From Triops longicaudatus (taxonomy: Eukaryota > Arthropoda > Branchiopoda > Notostraca > Triopsidae), in the NCBI GenBank assembly GCA_022885665.1, contig JAGQDJ010000124.1, forward strand, positions 1 to 64,000: a stretch of DNA of 64,000 nt, read 5' to 3'. The position numbers and the translations under genes were made by a program. Shown here one piece after another: positions 23,194 to 36,400 of this stretch; positions within the stretch are counted from its first letter, which is position 1; every line of letters starts with the position of its first letter. The notes under the pieces are model-generated. The model saw nothing but the letters and a program-made list of their open reading frames with translations, searched no databases and had not been told where the DNA came from.

Positions 23194-25980
23194 GCTGTTA
23201 CTAATGTCTTCCGTTTCTGTGACAGTCCCTTGTCTGCAAATTAACGAGAAATTAATTATCTTTATCAATATCAATTTGAAAAGAAAAAACATGATAAGGG
23301 TAGGTGAGACTGTAAGATGAGCCCCTAACTTCCAAGCTGCACTTCACCACTTTCAGAAATTGGCAATCTATCCAGAACAAGTGATTACAGGCACCTGATG
23401 ATATTATTGAGCATTTTAAGTTATCCTGGCGTTCGACCGAAGTACTTAAATCAATTAACACATGACAGGCACGTCCTTCAGTGAACGTGTGCGGTATGCG
23501 TGTAGCGCCATTTCCATATTATCTTGCTCTGTTAACGAGCTCAGCCACGTAATGCATCCCGAAGGTGTCCTTAACTTCAATTGATTTTCTGTCTCTCCCG
23601 TGATCTCTACTCTTGATTATAAAAAAAAGAAAGAGAAGCAACGTATTCCCTTGAAATGGGTACTTAATTATGGTTGCACGGAGAAAAGTTTCCCAGTGAG
23701 ATTCACTTAATTGACTTTAGATGTTGTATTTAGTTTGATTTCAGAACGGATGAACAGTTCCTCGATTAACGGCTCTCAGGCTAATTAAGCTGCTAATCTA
23801 ATCAAAAAGTGGTAGCATGGAAAGGTCGAGAATGTTAGAGAATTTCATTTTCCCAAAACTAGTATTTTCAGTCCGAAAACACGCAGTGTAAGTTTGGCAG
23901 CCAGGGGCTTGAAGTTGCTTCAGATGAGTTAAGTTGGAAAGTAGTTTTGCGTGCTACCTACAGCTGACACGATGAGGAAAAATCGAATATTTTTACTTCC
24001 TTGTAAGTCCTGCCCTCTTTTTCTGTGGCTTTTTCTTGCGCGGAAATGGAGACCGCGGAGAGGAGAGAAAGAGAAATTTCATTTGACTTATCCGTACGGA
24101 CAGGATGCGGGATACAAGCAGGTCCTGATGTAAGTCTCATAGGATAGCCCTGCTAAAGGATAGCTAAGCGCAGCGTAGGAAAAAAAAGAACATTAGGGGA
24201 AAAAATTACTTTCACAAAAAGGTGGATAATGTTTGAAGGGAGTCTGTTGACGACAGCTCTTGGACAATATGGCAACTTTAGCAATGCAGTGATGCTCTTA
24301 GACTTGAGAGCTGAAATGGAAAAATACAATAGACCTTCGACTTACTGTAAATTCCGACATAAGGCGTGTTTGGTAAAGAAAACATGTTTCGTGTCGGTTC
24401 AGTTTCGAACAGGCTTCAACTTGGTAACATTATAGCAACAAGCAAACCTACGTGCGAGGTCTAATGTAATTTAAACTGTTACACACTCGTTGCACTTTGT
24501 ACTCGATTGCACCAAACGTACTTCCGCTCTGTCAGTTATTAAAGTCTAAAATTGTATGGGAGAGCCATTTAAATTCTATGATACAATGCAAATCGTTGTC
24601 AAAAAGAAAATCTTTTCGTGAATGAATCCAAGAAAGAGCGCTTACATTCAGGTAACTGTGTCTTTAAAACAAGTCACCGTGATCAGAAAGAATTTTCTTG
24701 TTAACTATAAACATTTAATCATAAGAAAAAAGCTTTTATCATCCAATTTGTTAATTGAATCAAAATGCTTTGCTCTTTTCCGTCACATCAGCTTGCGTAA
24801 TTAATCGTGTCTTTCTCTTTCTGTCAAGGTGCGGTATAGGGTTTTACAATAGAACGTCGCCAGTTGACTATATTGCTCTTTGTCTAAGTTACGGAACAAG
24901 AACAAGTTCTTATTGTTTTGTGTCGGGCGTTGACGTATTTTTGTTATGAAAGAAAAGGAGCATCAATAAGAAGCTAAGGAACCATGATTTCCTGTTTTCA
25001 ATACGATAACTCCAGCTGAGCAACAGCATTTCGGACTTGTCAGTTATGCACTAACCCCAATTATTGCTGTGTGACCCTACAGTCGCAAACGGTGCATCAT
25101 AGAAATTTGCTCACATTACTATGCAAGCGTTTTCGCGTCCTTTCTCTTTGTATACGTCAAGGACGGGTAAGGACCCTCCTTTTTCACGATATGTATATCA
25201 TCAATCATCAATATCTCAAGCCCCTCAATGCTCTAATTAGTACTTGTCTCTACGTAAATTAAGCAATCCAATGTAAAGAGCGACTGTTTTCTGTTAAACA
25301 GCTTACAAAATTATTTTCCCATGGAGCGTTCCCCTCCAGTAGGCCTATAGTCTTTTCCGATAGAAGGTATTTTAACTTCTTTCTTTGTGCTGGTTGGATC
25401 TATAACGCTAATGGGGGGGAGAGAACTTTGAGATTGAATACTTGGAAATTCGAAATCTGTCGTCTATCCAGCATTATGCCGGTTCTCAGTCTGTGTGAAG
25501 CACTCGCTTTTTCTCCACTCTTTAATGAAAATGCTAAGATAGCATTACTACGCAGTTTCTTGTTTGCCTTGGTTCAATTTTCCTCAGGATTGAGCGCTAG
25601 CGACACTATAGATCGTGATGGAGTGTGCTGTTAAATGGAACGACACATACAGCTTTCGGAAATATTTGGGGTTACGGAGACGGAATTTTCGTATTTTTTC
25701 CCTCTACCTCTTTGTGCTTTTATGTTTCCCCAATCTCGGAAGAGTGAAGCAACCTTGGCATTCATTATGGAAAAAGCGGGTACATCGTGGTGTTCAGTAA
25801 ACTGTGCTGTGATAAGAGCAAAGGTCAAAGGTGAAAACCGTTTGCTGTAGCCTAAACATGCTTATCTTTTGTCATGCAAAGTTTTATGATGATGTTGGCA
25901 AGCTGCAACGAGCTAAATTGTTTTACTTGAAGCGAATCACTATGTCCTGCGCGGGGTAAACGGTCATTGTTCCACTAAGG

Positions 25981-26188
25981 CAGTGGTGCCCAGCCTAAGG
26001 CCCGCGGGCCATATCCGGCCCGCGAAGGTGCCTCTTGCGGCCCGCTCATTTATACAGCTCATGTATATCACTGCATAATTTCATTTTTAACGTCGGCATG
26101 ATTCTGGCGAAACCGGAACATTCAGGCCCGCGAGATTTTATATCATGTCGCGCGCGGCCCTCGGGTGAAAAAAGGTTGGGCACCACTG
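25981..26188. mobile_element. hAT MITE with perfect 8-bp target duplication (208 bp)
   Basis: Left end CAGTGGTGCCCAGCCTAAGG; right end AAAAAAGGTTGGGCACCACTG is its inverted copy. Identical CACTAAGG octamers flank it at 25973-25980 and 26189-26196. Internal GGCCCGC repeats are typical of short hAT derivatives. No coding capacity. The perfect duplication suggests it is younger than the other transposons here. Confidence 0.92.
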
Positions 26189-29100
26189 CACTAAGGGAAC
26201 AGAAACGTTCGCATCATTTATTGGTTGCCGCTCCTTTAACTCGTCTCCTCTCAAGTGTAATTCTTCATCTCTCAATGGTATAATTTGTTCTCCCTACTAT
26301 GTTGCGTTCAAGATTTCCTTGTTGTCTTTACAGATCGTTTTCTTTACACTGGTGTCTCTCTGCAGTAGGGAACCGTGTTGATTTTATCATGAACCGCAAC
26401 TATCTTTACCGCAATTGCTGTACGTTGCTAAACATTACGCTAGTTACACAAATATTATCCCGGCTTTAATAGAGGTGACGCAAACGCAAGCTTGAATCAC
26501 AACTTAGAATAAAGCAACTGACGCAAAGCAGGATGAAGCCCGGCGTGGCCTTTAACACGTAGATTTGTTCACAGAGAAAGCTTGTCAACACCGAAATGAA
26601 CAGAGCGACATATTTACGATGGATTTTGTGCCCACTTGTCACTCTAAATCAGCCCACCATTTCCCTAAAAAAATATACTCGGGGGGACGAAAAGAAACGA
26701 GAACAAAAAACAAAGCAAACTCACTAGCAGCTCCTATAACGGGGTATAATCCAACGCTACGTGCTTTGGCCTGTCCATGAGGCTACTCCGAGACTGAACC
26801 CGTGTGTGTATATTACGGAACATTTTGAGTGCTGAAACTGGGTAAGCCCCCCGAGATAGAGAGGGTGTGGGGAATCTAGCTCCGAAAGTTTGTGTACACT
26901 TCGCTGCTGTAATCCGGAATCCGCGCGCAAACGCGCCCGTTACCATGAACAGACAAAACGGAATTTTCGGGCTTATTTTTTTTTTTTTATCTTTCCACAT
27001 CGGGCGTTCGCAACGCTGATTGATTTAGATGGTTGCAACTTTGTTATCAATTTATCAGTGGATATAGCTATTCGAATAAAAACGTGTCAATGTAATGCTT
27101 TCACAGGAGAGAAGAAACGAATAAAAAAAAAACACCCATAGTGCACTATGTGTGTTATCACACTGTGAGAAAAGTCCCCCATCTTTTTCAGGAAAAAAAA
27201 AACAGCAGGAGCCAGTTTTTTTTTTTTTTTTTTTTAATACCAGAAAACAATTCTGGAGCTCCCCAGCTAAAAACGGTATACGCAACCCTCAGAAACTGGT
27301 ATTTACGAAATGCCCAAATCGGTAGTATTTAATTCCAGTATATGGCTTGTCAGCGCCATTAACTAGTATTTACAATTCTTCCTTTTTGAAGACTAAATTA
27401 CGAAACGTAACTATATTAGAATACCTAATTTCGAAATATAAATCATTTTAAAAAATATATTGCCTCCTAAAAGTATACTTATTGTTGGGCACTATATTTG
27501 AAGCAGAATATTTCTTTGTTGCATTTCTTTCAATAAAAAAATCTGGTCAAGTTCAAAGCAAAATACAATACAATTGAAATTGTACACAAGTTAAAATTCA
27601 ATACAGTGCGTAATACAATCAATGCACAAGTCAACATCCAAGAAGACAAATGAATTAGTCGATGCAAAACCATTATAGAACGCGAGTTAAAAATAAATGT
27701 CAAGTTATTTGAAGTCACAATACGGTGCTTTTCTGTTATACACCCCGTGAACATGTAGGCTTAGATAGGTTTATTGAGGTTATGTTAGGTAAGTTTCAGT
27801 TAGGTTAGATTAAACTAGATTAGTTAAATTATGCAAAGTTTTCACGTTCGAGGCTCCAAAACTAAAAACAAACGGCTAGAAACACTGTAATGCTCATGTC
27901 AAACTGTTACTCGTTTTGACACTTTTTTTTTCAAAAACAAGGTCTTTTTTTTAAAAAAAAAAAAAGCTTACAAGTCTCTACTCGTCTATTTGTCATGAAG
28001 CTAAGTAGTGCAAAAGCTTGGCTCAAAAAGCTCTTAGGGTTGAGAAAAACGTCTACGAACTAAACCCGCCAGGCCACGGGGCGTGTAACAGAAAAGCACC
28101 CAAAATACATACAAACGCAATGCACGAAGTTATTCGCAAGCCAATGCCATATATGTTGACCACGTACACTGAACATTACAGACGGATACAAACATAAAAC
28201 ACATTCATATACATACAGTGAATAACAGAACTATACTAACACAAAATACATTCATATACACAACACACATATACAAAATTTAACACATAATTTTCTTCGA
28301 TTTTTTCTTTCATTATCCAAATGGTACAACATTTTTACGGATCCTGTATTCTTCAAAGCGTTAGCTTCCATGCCAAGTCACCTCGCTTGACGAAAGATTA
28401 AGGTAAGTTCAAGGCCTTTGGCATATATCACGCTGTCAACATAGTATCCGTAATGCATCAGTTTCTTCTTCGGTTTTAACGAACAGTCCCATGACCATTT
28501 GCACACACAGGCTTAGTTTATGAAGTGCTAACACAAACAGTATTTTAATTTATTACTTGTATTAACCTGAGCAGTCCTTATAATTTTTCCTCTTGTAACA
28601 AAGAAACACTGTCGTCTCCCAACTTTGATTTTTTCCCCATAACGAAACTCATACATACAATTAGCATTACGTGTAATACCAGATCTTAGCAATTTGAACT
28701 ACCTATTCTTGCGATAGTCTACTGTTGTTTTTGGGAAAGGCACGGATAATAGAGGTGATATCGTCGTCTTTGTACATAAGATACCAGTTATGAGCGCTGG
28801 TTGCTCCACTACTAGAATTAAAAATACCAATTTCTGGAATTTTGTAAAAAAAAATATTCTAGTACCCGTTTTAACAGTGCACTATAACATACAGTATGTG
28901 TGTACTGGTATGTCACGGTATATGGTAACAGGATCTTTGTTTTTTTTTGTGTGTTTTTTTATTTCTTTCATCGGCGTGAGCTTTGCTCGTTGCCGTACAT
29001 CGTTTCACTTTAATAGTTGTTGATGTAACATTTAAAACAATAACAAATATATACATTAAGGATCTTTGTTTGTTGTCGTTGTGTGTACTATTTGAAATAA

Positions 29101-30261
29101 AGGGAACTAACATAAACTAATTTACTGTTCATTACATTTGTCAGGCCAGTGTATCACAACTTCGTACAAGTGTAAAGCACTGTTTAAGTGGTAAACAGTA
29201 ATATACACGGATAAAATGTGTTGATGCTACAGCTTTTGGCACAAAACGAAAATAATAACGTGGATTGTGTTCTCCTAACGTCATGAGCAGTGCAATTTAT
29301 CGGTAAATTTGCTAGATCTTGGGGCAGGGGCGCATTTTCACTCACTTAAATAACGAGGTGAAATATATAAGTAATGACAGTTTGCACCCTACCAAATATT
29401 TGCATGCTTTGCGCACCCTGATCGAACTATGACACGCGCCACTACAAATAAGTAACGAAACCCTCGTTTTGGTTGTGTGAACTAAAACCACATGTGAATC
29501 TGTGAGTTTTCCACAATGGATACTAATAAACTTTTATGAGTGTTATATTATAATATTTATTTGTTACAAAATATATATTTTCTATTTGCTGACCCGGCAA
29601 CAGGCTAAAAAGCATGTCACCCCAATGAAAATATTAGACTACCTGTCTTCATTACCAAACATAGTGAAGAGTAAACGATGTTTGGCTTTGATGTAGGGCT
29701 AAATTAGGTTAAGTTTTCTTTTTCTATTATGTTAAAAATGTGTAAAGTTTTCTACCATATGGCAGGTAAATTAGACCTATGGGAAATGTATTCATGCTTA
29801 GACATGAAATCCATCTACGATCTTACCAAATGTGGAGGAAAAGATAGCTCATGATGCCCAAGAAAAATCGTATTTCACTTGTAATTGAAATACGAAGTTC
29901 ATTATTGCAGGCAGATGACAGCGAAATTGCCATTAAGGGGTTTTTCTATTAAGGATTCCTTTCATATAGTTGATGTAACCTAAGTTACAATTGTAGTAAC
30001 ATGGGGATTAAGTAACTCTGTGGCCAGGGAGACTTAATCTTCCATCCATTACATTAATGCGTTCTTTCGTCTGCTCAGGTTTCAAACTCCCGACGAAGTC
30101 GTGTTAGTGCCGTGGGTTGTTAAACGGTGAGGTATCATTAGACACCTTTCTGACAGCGTTCAATAAGACATCATGTTTCCACCCAGGAGAAGATCTCCGG
30201 CTGACAAATACGTAATCGCTAGTACAATATTTCCTTCTTTAGGTTACAAAGAGACCATGCC

Positions 30262-30443
30262 CAGGGCCGTACCCAGGACTCCGGCTCGGAGGGGGTTTTG
30301 ACGTTTCGAGAGGGGTTTTCGCATCCATTTTTTTTTTTTTTTTTTACATTTGAGGTTTGTCCTATCTTCCCCATTATGAAATAAAAAGTTTCGGGGTGGG
30401 GTGGGGGGTTCAACCCTCTACCCCCCCCCTGTGTACGGCCTTG
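30262..30443 (+). mobile_element. MITE family A, copy 2
   Basis: Starts CAGGGCCGTACCCAGGACTC and ends CCTGTGTACGGCCTTG, matching inverted ends. Contains AAATAAAAAGTTTCGGGGTG as in copy 1, plus T- and C-runs. Flanks ACCATGCC and GCTATGCT agree at five of eight positions, a possible old 8-bp duplication. Confidence 0.65.
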
Positions 30444-30941
30444 GCTATGCTCCTTGGCTACTTCGTAGTCTACTAATGGATTCTGTTGCAACAAAATCTA
30501 CGGAGGAAAATCGGAGTTTTAGATGCAGTTGGGACTTGCGTTGAGCAATACGCATTACAATGTAAATCTTCCCATCTCTCGGTTTTTAATTATTGTACAC
30601 AAAAGCTGTACTTACCTTAGGAATAAGCCCAGCTTCGGGGGTCTTTTCATGCGCCAGTTAACCTCCATTCTGCGTACCGTAGGAGATTCTGCAACAATAG
30701 TTCGAACGTTTAGTTAGCCCCGAGACAACTCAGTAAGTAACCTCCGTTTGTATCTAAGCAACCATAAGCGCTACGCCGTGGAATTTTAAAAATGGTTTCC
30801 TGGTTCGCGACCCATGTGTTACACGACACGGAAGTTATATATGATCATTTCGACAGAATTCTAAAATTGCCACCATACAATAGTTTATTGGCTAACCGGA
30901 TACTGATATTATGCTGAGGATGTCGCGTGATAGAGCAAAAT

Positions 30942-30970
30942 AGCCACCCTTTCACAAGGGTGGCTTTTTT
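30942..30970. repeat. perfect 10-bp stem-loop followed by T-run
   Basis: AGCCACCCTT, a 4-nt loop TCAC, and AAGGGTGGCT, followed by T residues. It has the shape of a bacterial intrinsic terminator or an RNA 3'-end hairpin but lies in animal spacer DNA with no adjoining gene. It does not match the histone 3' stem-loop consensus. Confidence 0.6.
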
Positions 30971-31581
30971 CAAGGACGTGGGTGGACGAAAGGCGTTATT
31001 GTTTGCATAATCCGTTTTTAGCACCTGTGTTGTATCTGTGTAGGTGTTTCGATAGGAAGTTGAGTAGAAACTGCGGTGCTGTGTTTTACGTACAATTCTG
31101 GCTGGTAGTACAATACTCCTTTCGTCCCGAAGTACCGTTTTCTCTACACGTGAACAGGTGCGCTGTTCAGATGGTGGTAATGGTGGTATACGGCAGTATG
31201 GAAACTTATCGTATCTTTTTTAGAAAAAAAAAATCTGAATTCACGCAACCGAATTGATTACGGAACAGAAGGCCAACGACAACGGGAAACTGTTCCATAC
31301 CCGCGCCTACGGACATGAAAGTCCCTGAGGTTTCCATTTTATAGCTCGGGGAACAAGGCCATAAGAGAAAGTGTTGTAACGCTGTAGTGAGATAGAAACC
31401 ATCTCTGAAAGAATGGTTCTTAAAGATGGTAAAAGACCGTTCGGAATGCTGGAGAAACGTTGTCTGAGGTTAAGAATAGGTAGTTCTGTTTTGGAAGGAA
31501 GATGCGACGAAAACCGAGAGAAATGAGATGTAAAGATGATGGAAATGCATAACTAGCGCTCTTGCCTTGTATGCTGGTTCA

Positions 31582-31587
31582 TTTTTT

Positions 31588-31618
<31 letters not shown>
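31582..31618. repeat. long poly(T) run
   Basis: 29 uninterrupted T residues (31590-31618) preceded by a near-pure T tract. It could be the tail of a minus-strand retroposed sequence whose body lies at higher coordinates, but no family was recognised there. Confidence 0.8.
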
Positions 31619-32546
31619 GTAGATCTACTCGTCTTGTTCGCTCTTTCGGATCTTTTCACCTTTTCCCCGAGAAATCAATAGACGACACGGGGCGCCTCTC
31701 CACAATGGCTGGCAATAAGAGGCAAGGGCTTTCTGGGATGTGATGTGTGTATGTATGTGTAGTCGGCCTTGCCTTCCTCTCAACAACCAACATTACATGC
31801 TCCATGCCCTAGTATCCCAAGTTCTGCTAGACACATAACATGACGACAACACTGAATGCATCGCTTGACAAAGTAGGAACAAAGACATGCACATTTGATT
31901 TACGCGGAGAGAAAACAATTCCTAATGAAACGTAGTACTAGTCGTAGTGGAAGTCGTACTGTCCGAGAACTGTTACTCGCACATGTATATGAAGTTCACT
32001 CGTTTACTATTACCTTCAATCATTGCCATGGGGAAAGGAATATTTGGTGTCGAATTCGGGTAAGACTTCTTGAAGTATCACGACCCGAGCAATAAGGGCA
32101 CATCGTCTAACGCAAAACTGTTCACTACACCTCTTGAAAGCTTAATTAGTTCCCTATCGATGAACTTACGCAAGGAGGCATGTTACACCAACGAAAGCTT
32201 GTGGGCGACTGGCAATGATAGAGAACAAACAAGAGTGGTTCCTCGAGGACGAACTCCTGTTCTGCTCTGTGACTATCTCTCCGATACTCAAAGTTGTAGC
32301 GAAGGGAATCCAAACGCTCACGGGTCGAAACGGAAACGCGGGAGCATGTTGGTTTTCACGAACATACGTCATTTGCATACTACATGTTACTAATAGTTTC
32401 AAGTTGTAATTATCAGCTGTAAGAAATCTTCGACGCTCTCGCCACCAAATTTGCAATTTAATTAAATGCAATTTAAGAGAGGCTTGGATTCGATTACTGG
32501 ACGATTTTGGTGCATTGAAAGAGTGAACTTCGTATGTTTTCCAGAA

Positions 32547-32683
32547 CCTTAGCCGGGGAGGGGGGGGGGGTAGCAGATTACCCCCCACCCAATTATTTCA
32601 TAACGGCAAACATAGGCGAAAATGAAATGTTCGATTAAATAGGATTTTGACCCCCCGAACCGAAGTTCTTGTTACGGGCCCTC
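32547..32683 (-). mobile_element. MITE family A, copy 3 (reverse orientation)
   Basis: On the minus strand it reads GAGGGCCCGTAACAAGAACT, then a CGGTTCGGGGGGTC tract, TTCGCCTATGTTTG and a G/C-run near the end. It aligns by eye with copy 1 at 18.4 kb in reverse orientation. Confidence 0.6.
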
Positions 32684-33213
32684 CTTACCATAAATTTTTC
32701 CACTGAATTAATAGGTTTCAAGTTTTATGACACTTGTTGTGGGACTAAGCGTAGTCCGTATGTAAATCGTAGCATTTGTGTCTTCGTATTTGTAAACTTC
32801 GCGTCTTTGCGTGCAAAATGTAACGAAGTTGGATCACACGCATGCGGCATTACTCTATTAGAAAAAGGTTTTTGTATTAGTGTAATAAATAATCGCAGTA
32901 ACCAATTTTACCTGTTCATCAAATCACAATGTCTTTCATAAAAAATTGGGTATCTGTGTTTGCGGACTTAATGCCATGTAAAGTATATTATATCACGCGG
33001 AAGTAAAAAAGAAATGCTTCCATTTTAAGCGAGTTGTATGGAGACTGCCAAACGATATTTTGAAAGATAAAGTTTTAAAGTATGTTTAATTTTCTTTGCT
33101 GCTATCACGGGTAATTAATAAGCAGTTGCAAGAGTTGCGCGCTCTATCCATAAAGCCCTTCAGCGAAATTCCGATGGTGAGTGGCACCCACAGAGATGGC
33201 ATATGGTCACTTC

Positions 33214-33221
33214 TGACGTCA
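33214..33221. promoter_or_regulatory. CRE palindrome TGACGTCA upstream of NF1
   Basis: A perfect cAMP-response element about 200 bp before the NF1 start codon. A CRE is also a known conserved element of mammalian NF1 promoters, so position and identity are suggestive. Function here is inferred. Confidence 0.5.
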
Positions 33222-33421
33222 TAATCCCCGTTGTAGGAAGTTTCCGTTAGTGTCGCTAGTTGGGAACTTCATTGAGTGAAAAGTTCCTGAATGGATGTGG
33301 CTTCTACCGGAACTGCACCTTCCGTGTGTTTTCCTTCTATCTTTGGTTTATCATGGCGTTTTGGCAGCTCTAGTTGTGTTGTGAAAAATATATAGTCGTT
33401 TTCATGTTTTTATGTCACAAA

Positions 33422-36400
33422 ATGGCCACCCAGAAACCCGTGGAATGGGTTTCGTCACTCATCATCAGATTTGAAGAGCAGGTATTGCAGCCTTACTCCT
33501 TGTATTTATTTAATTAAAAAACGCCTACGCCCACTCTAGTTCCCCTCCCAATATTTTTGTAGTACTTTTTTTCTTTCTTTCTGTTGTGCCGTTAATGCAA
33601 TAATTTACTTTAAATTAGCTACCTTGTCGAAATGGACCCCAAACGTCCCACGCACGGGTAATGGTTGGACAGAACAAACTGTGTCTCATCCAGATCAGCA
33701 AGTACAAGTTTTCCCTTGTAATCTCAGGCTTGACCAAAATTTTACAGCGAGTCAACGAAATGGTAAAAATCACTCTCTTTCCTGTGGCTTGCAGTGTAAG
33801 ACTGATTATCTCATCTATTGTAGCGACCCCACGGGCCAGACTATGAACGGAACTATTACGAATCCTTGTTAATAGTTTTGGATACGTTAGAAAAATGTTT
33901 AAGTGGTCAGCCGAGGGATACTACCCGTTATGATGAGGCTATGAATGTGAAATTGTTACTGCGGGAAATCTGCCAGTTTATCGGTAAATTATAAAAATTT
34001 CAATTGGGGGTTACAGAAATTCGTCCGATAATATAATACTGACTTTCTGCCGTCCTTAGATCTGCCAAATGAAAACGCCATGGTTGTGCAGTTAAAAGCC
34101 CTGGCGTCCAAAGTTTTGTTCGCTCTCAGTCTGAACAATTTCAACGCCGTCTTTTCTCGAATTTCTGCCCGGTTGCAAGAAATGAGCACCTGCAATGAAG
34201 AAAACCCAGATCTGAGCGATATTGAGTTGATTCAACACATCAACGTGGACATTCATCGCTTAGTCAAGCTTTTAAATGGTAGAAAGCAACTTCCCTTTTC
34301 CTGTTTGAGGGGCACACGAAATTACTGAAAACTGTTTGTCTTTTCACAGAAACCATCGTCAAGTCCAAAACGCTAAGAAAATCGGTCAATTTGGTCCTCA
34401 TTTCGTCCATAGAGAAGGCCATTTGGAATTGGATGGATACCTACCCGCATGAATTTGCCGAGTTGCAGAAAACTCCCAATGAGGAGCTGTCCAAATGCTG
34501 CGAGACCCTTTTTGATAGCTTGGACATGTTCGCCGAAAACAATAAGCGTCGAGCGGCCGTTTGGCCCTTGCAGATTATGCTTCTGGTAGTGTCCCCCAAA
34601 GTGCTCGAGGAGATTGTTAACGCAGATTCGGGAGCGCCGTGTTCTCCGCGCCACAACAAAAAGAAGATGTTCCTGGATTCGTTCAAAAAAGCCTTGGCTT
34701 CCCATGGCACTAGTCGCCAATTAGCCGAAGCGGCAGCTGTCACTGGCGTCAAACTCTGCAAAGTGTCGACCTACATTAATCTCCTCGATTCCAATAATGT
34801 CATCTTTTCCTTAGTCCAATCGATCATCAATGATTTAAAAGTGAGTAGTGTAATTCAGCTCATTATGAACTCTTCTCTTAAAAGTAAAATCTGCAACAAA
34901 TTACTCGTAATGATTGGCAATATTCCTTTTTTTCGCATTTACTCTATTGTTCAAGTACTTTATTAATAAGTTTGATATCAGTCTTTGATTTAGTTAGTTG
35001 TCTATGTTTGTATAATATGTGATATTTTATTACGTTACATATTGTTTTTCATTAAATAAGTAATTTTATGGGTTCTCTTCCAGATGCTGTTGTTTAATAC
35101 TTTGAAACCGTTCAGTCGTGGGCAAAGTTACATGAACCAAGATATCGATCTCATGATTGACTGCTTTGTCTCATGTTTCCGCATCAATCCGCATAATAAT
35201 GACACTTTGAAAGTGTGTCTGAACCCCAATTCCCCTTCTATTTATCACTTTGTTTTGGTCTGCTCCCTTTACAAGTACATTACAAATCACAAGCTAGCCG
35301 ATTTCAGGAATTACTTTCGCATTTTAGGATCATCACCCAGCCTCGTTTGCCCTGGTGGCCTCAAATTGATATAGTCTACAATAAATCGTCTGAATTAAGA
35401 GCCATGTTTACTGAAACGCTTAATAAAGTAACCCAAGGTTACATTTCTCATACACCGTTAAGAATGATTCAGGTAAATGTTTAAAAAAGCTTTTAACTCT
35501 TCCATCTTACATACCAACTTTCATTTAAAATTGATCTTTGGTCATGCTAACCATTACAGTTATGCCAGGTAATTTGATAATTTCACTGCCTCTGAATCGA
35601 TGGTTCTAAATGTTCTTTGCATTTAATTGTATTTTCAGAGTTTAACACTGAAGGAAAAAGTGAGCACTTTGAAGTTTAAAGAAAAGGCGTCCGAAGAAGG
35701 GCCAAGTTACAAGAATTTGTTGTTGTGGATGGTACGACTCATTCATGCGGATCCGTTGCTCATGTTGAATGTAAGAACACTGGCAGTACTTGTTTAAGTC
35801 GTGTAAGACTGGTTTTCACTCTGTTTTTCCGTGAAAAGAGTCAAGGCAAAGCTGGGCACGAAATTCAATCTTCCACACTGGAATTAATCAATGGATTGGT
35901 GTCCTTGGTCCACCAACCGTCAATGAGTGACGTGGCCCAAGAAGCCATGGAAGCGTTGTTGAAGCTCCATCAGCCTGAGAAAATTGAAATGTGGAATCCT
36001 GAAGCACCCATTAATACCTTTTGGGACGTGAGGTAATTCAGCCCCTTGAGAAGCGATTAGTGAATTTGGTTTAACTTCTCTACTTTTGGTTCTTGTTCTG
36101 CAGCTCGCAGGTGTTGTTTTCCATCTCACAGAAACTGATCCAACACCAGATTGTGAATTACACGGAAATACTAAAGTGGCTGCGAGAAATTTTGGTCTGC
36201 CGAAATGCGTTTTTACTACGACATAAAGAATATGCCAATGTCGGGAGTCATATTGCAATTTGCAAGCAAGCCCACATAAAACTCGAAGTACACAAGCATA
36301 TTTAGATTGCCAAAACTTATTTTTTACGAACGTGCTTTTTTTGACGTTCTGCGTTTCTTTAGGTTGTTTTCTTTATGTATTTATGGTCCATCGACATGGA

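Larger units (their letters stand above)
23234..33421. other. ~10 kb gene-poor spacer between CaMKK and NF1
   Basis: No ORF recognised as a gene on either strand; the longest are low-complexity or antisense to repeats. It contains a 208-bp hAT MITE, two family A MITE copies, long T-runs (27216-27235, 30330-30346, 31590-31618) and a perfect 10-bp hairpin followed by T residues. The end includes the probable NF1 promoter. An unrecognised non-coding RNA or far-upstream non-coding exons cannot be excluded. Confidence 0.45.

Noticed and set aside
27765..27830. TTAGG-like repeats suggesting telomeric DNA
   Set aside because: The words are irregular (AGGTTAG, TTAGGTAAG) and not tandem; more like MITE debris.
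32166..32588. 140-codon minus-strand ORF
   Set aside because: Overlaps MITE copy 3, low similarity to anything known, no splice or poly(A) context.
35275..35373. Continuing the NF1 frame through YITNHKLADFRNYF
   Set aside because: Splicing out 53 nt restores KIITQPRLPWWPQID, which matches vertebrate RIITNSALDWWPKID; the read-through does not.
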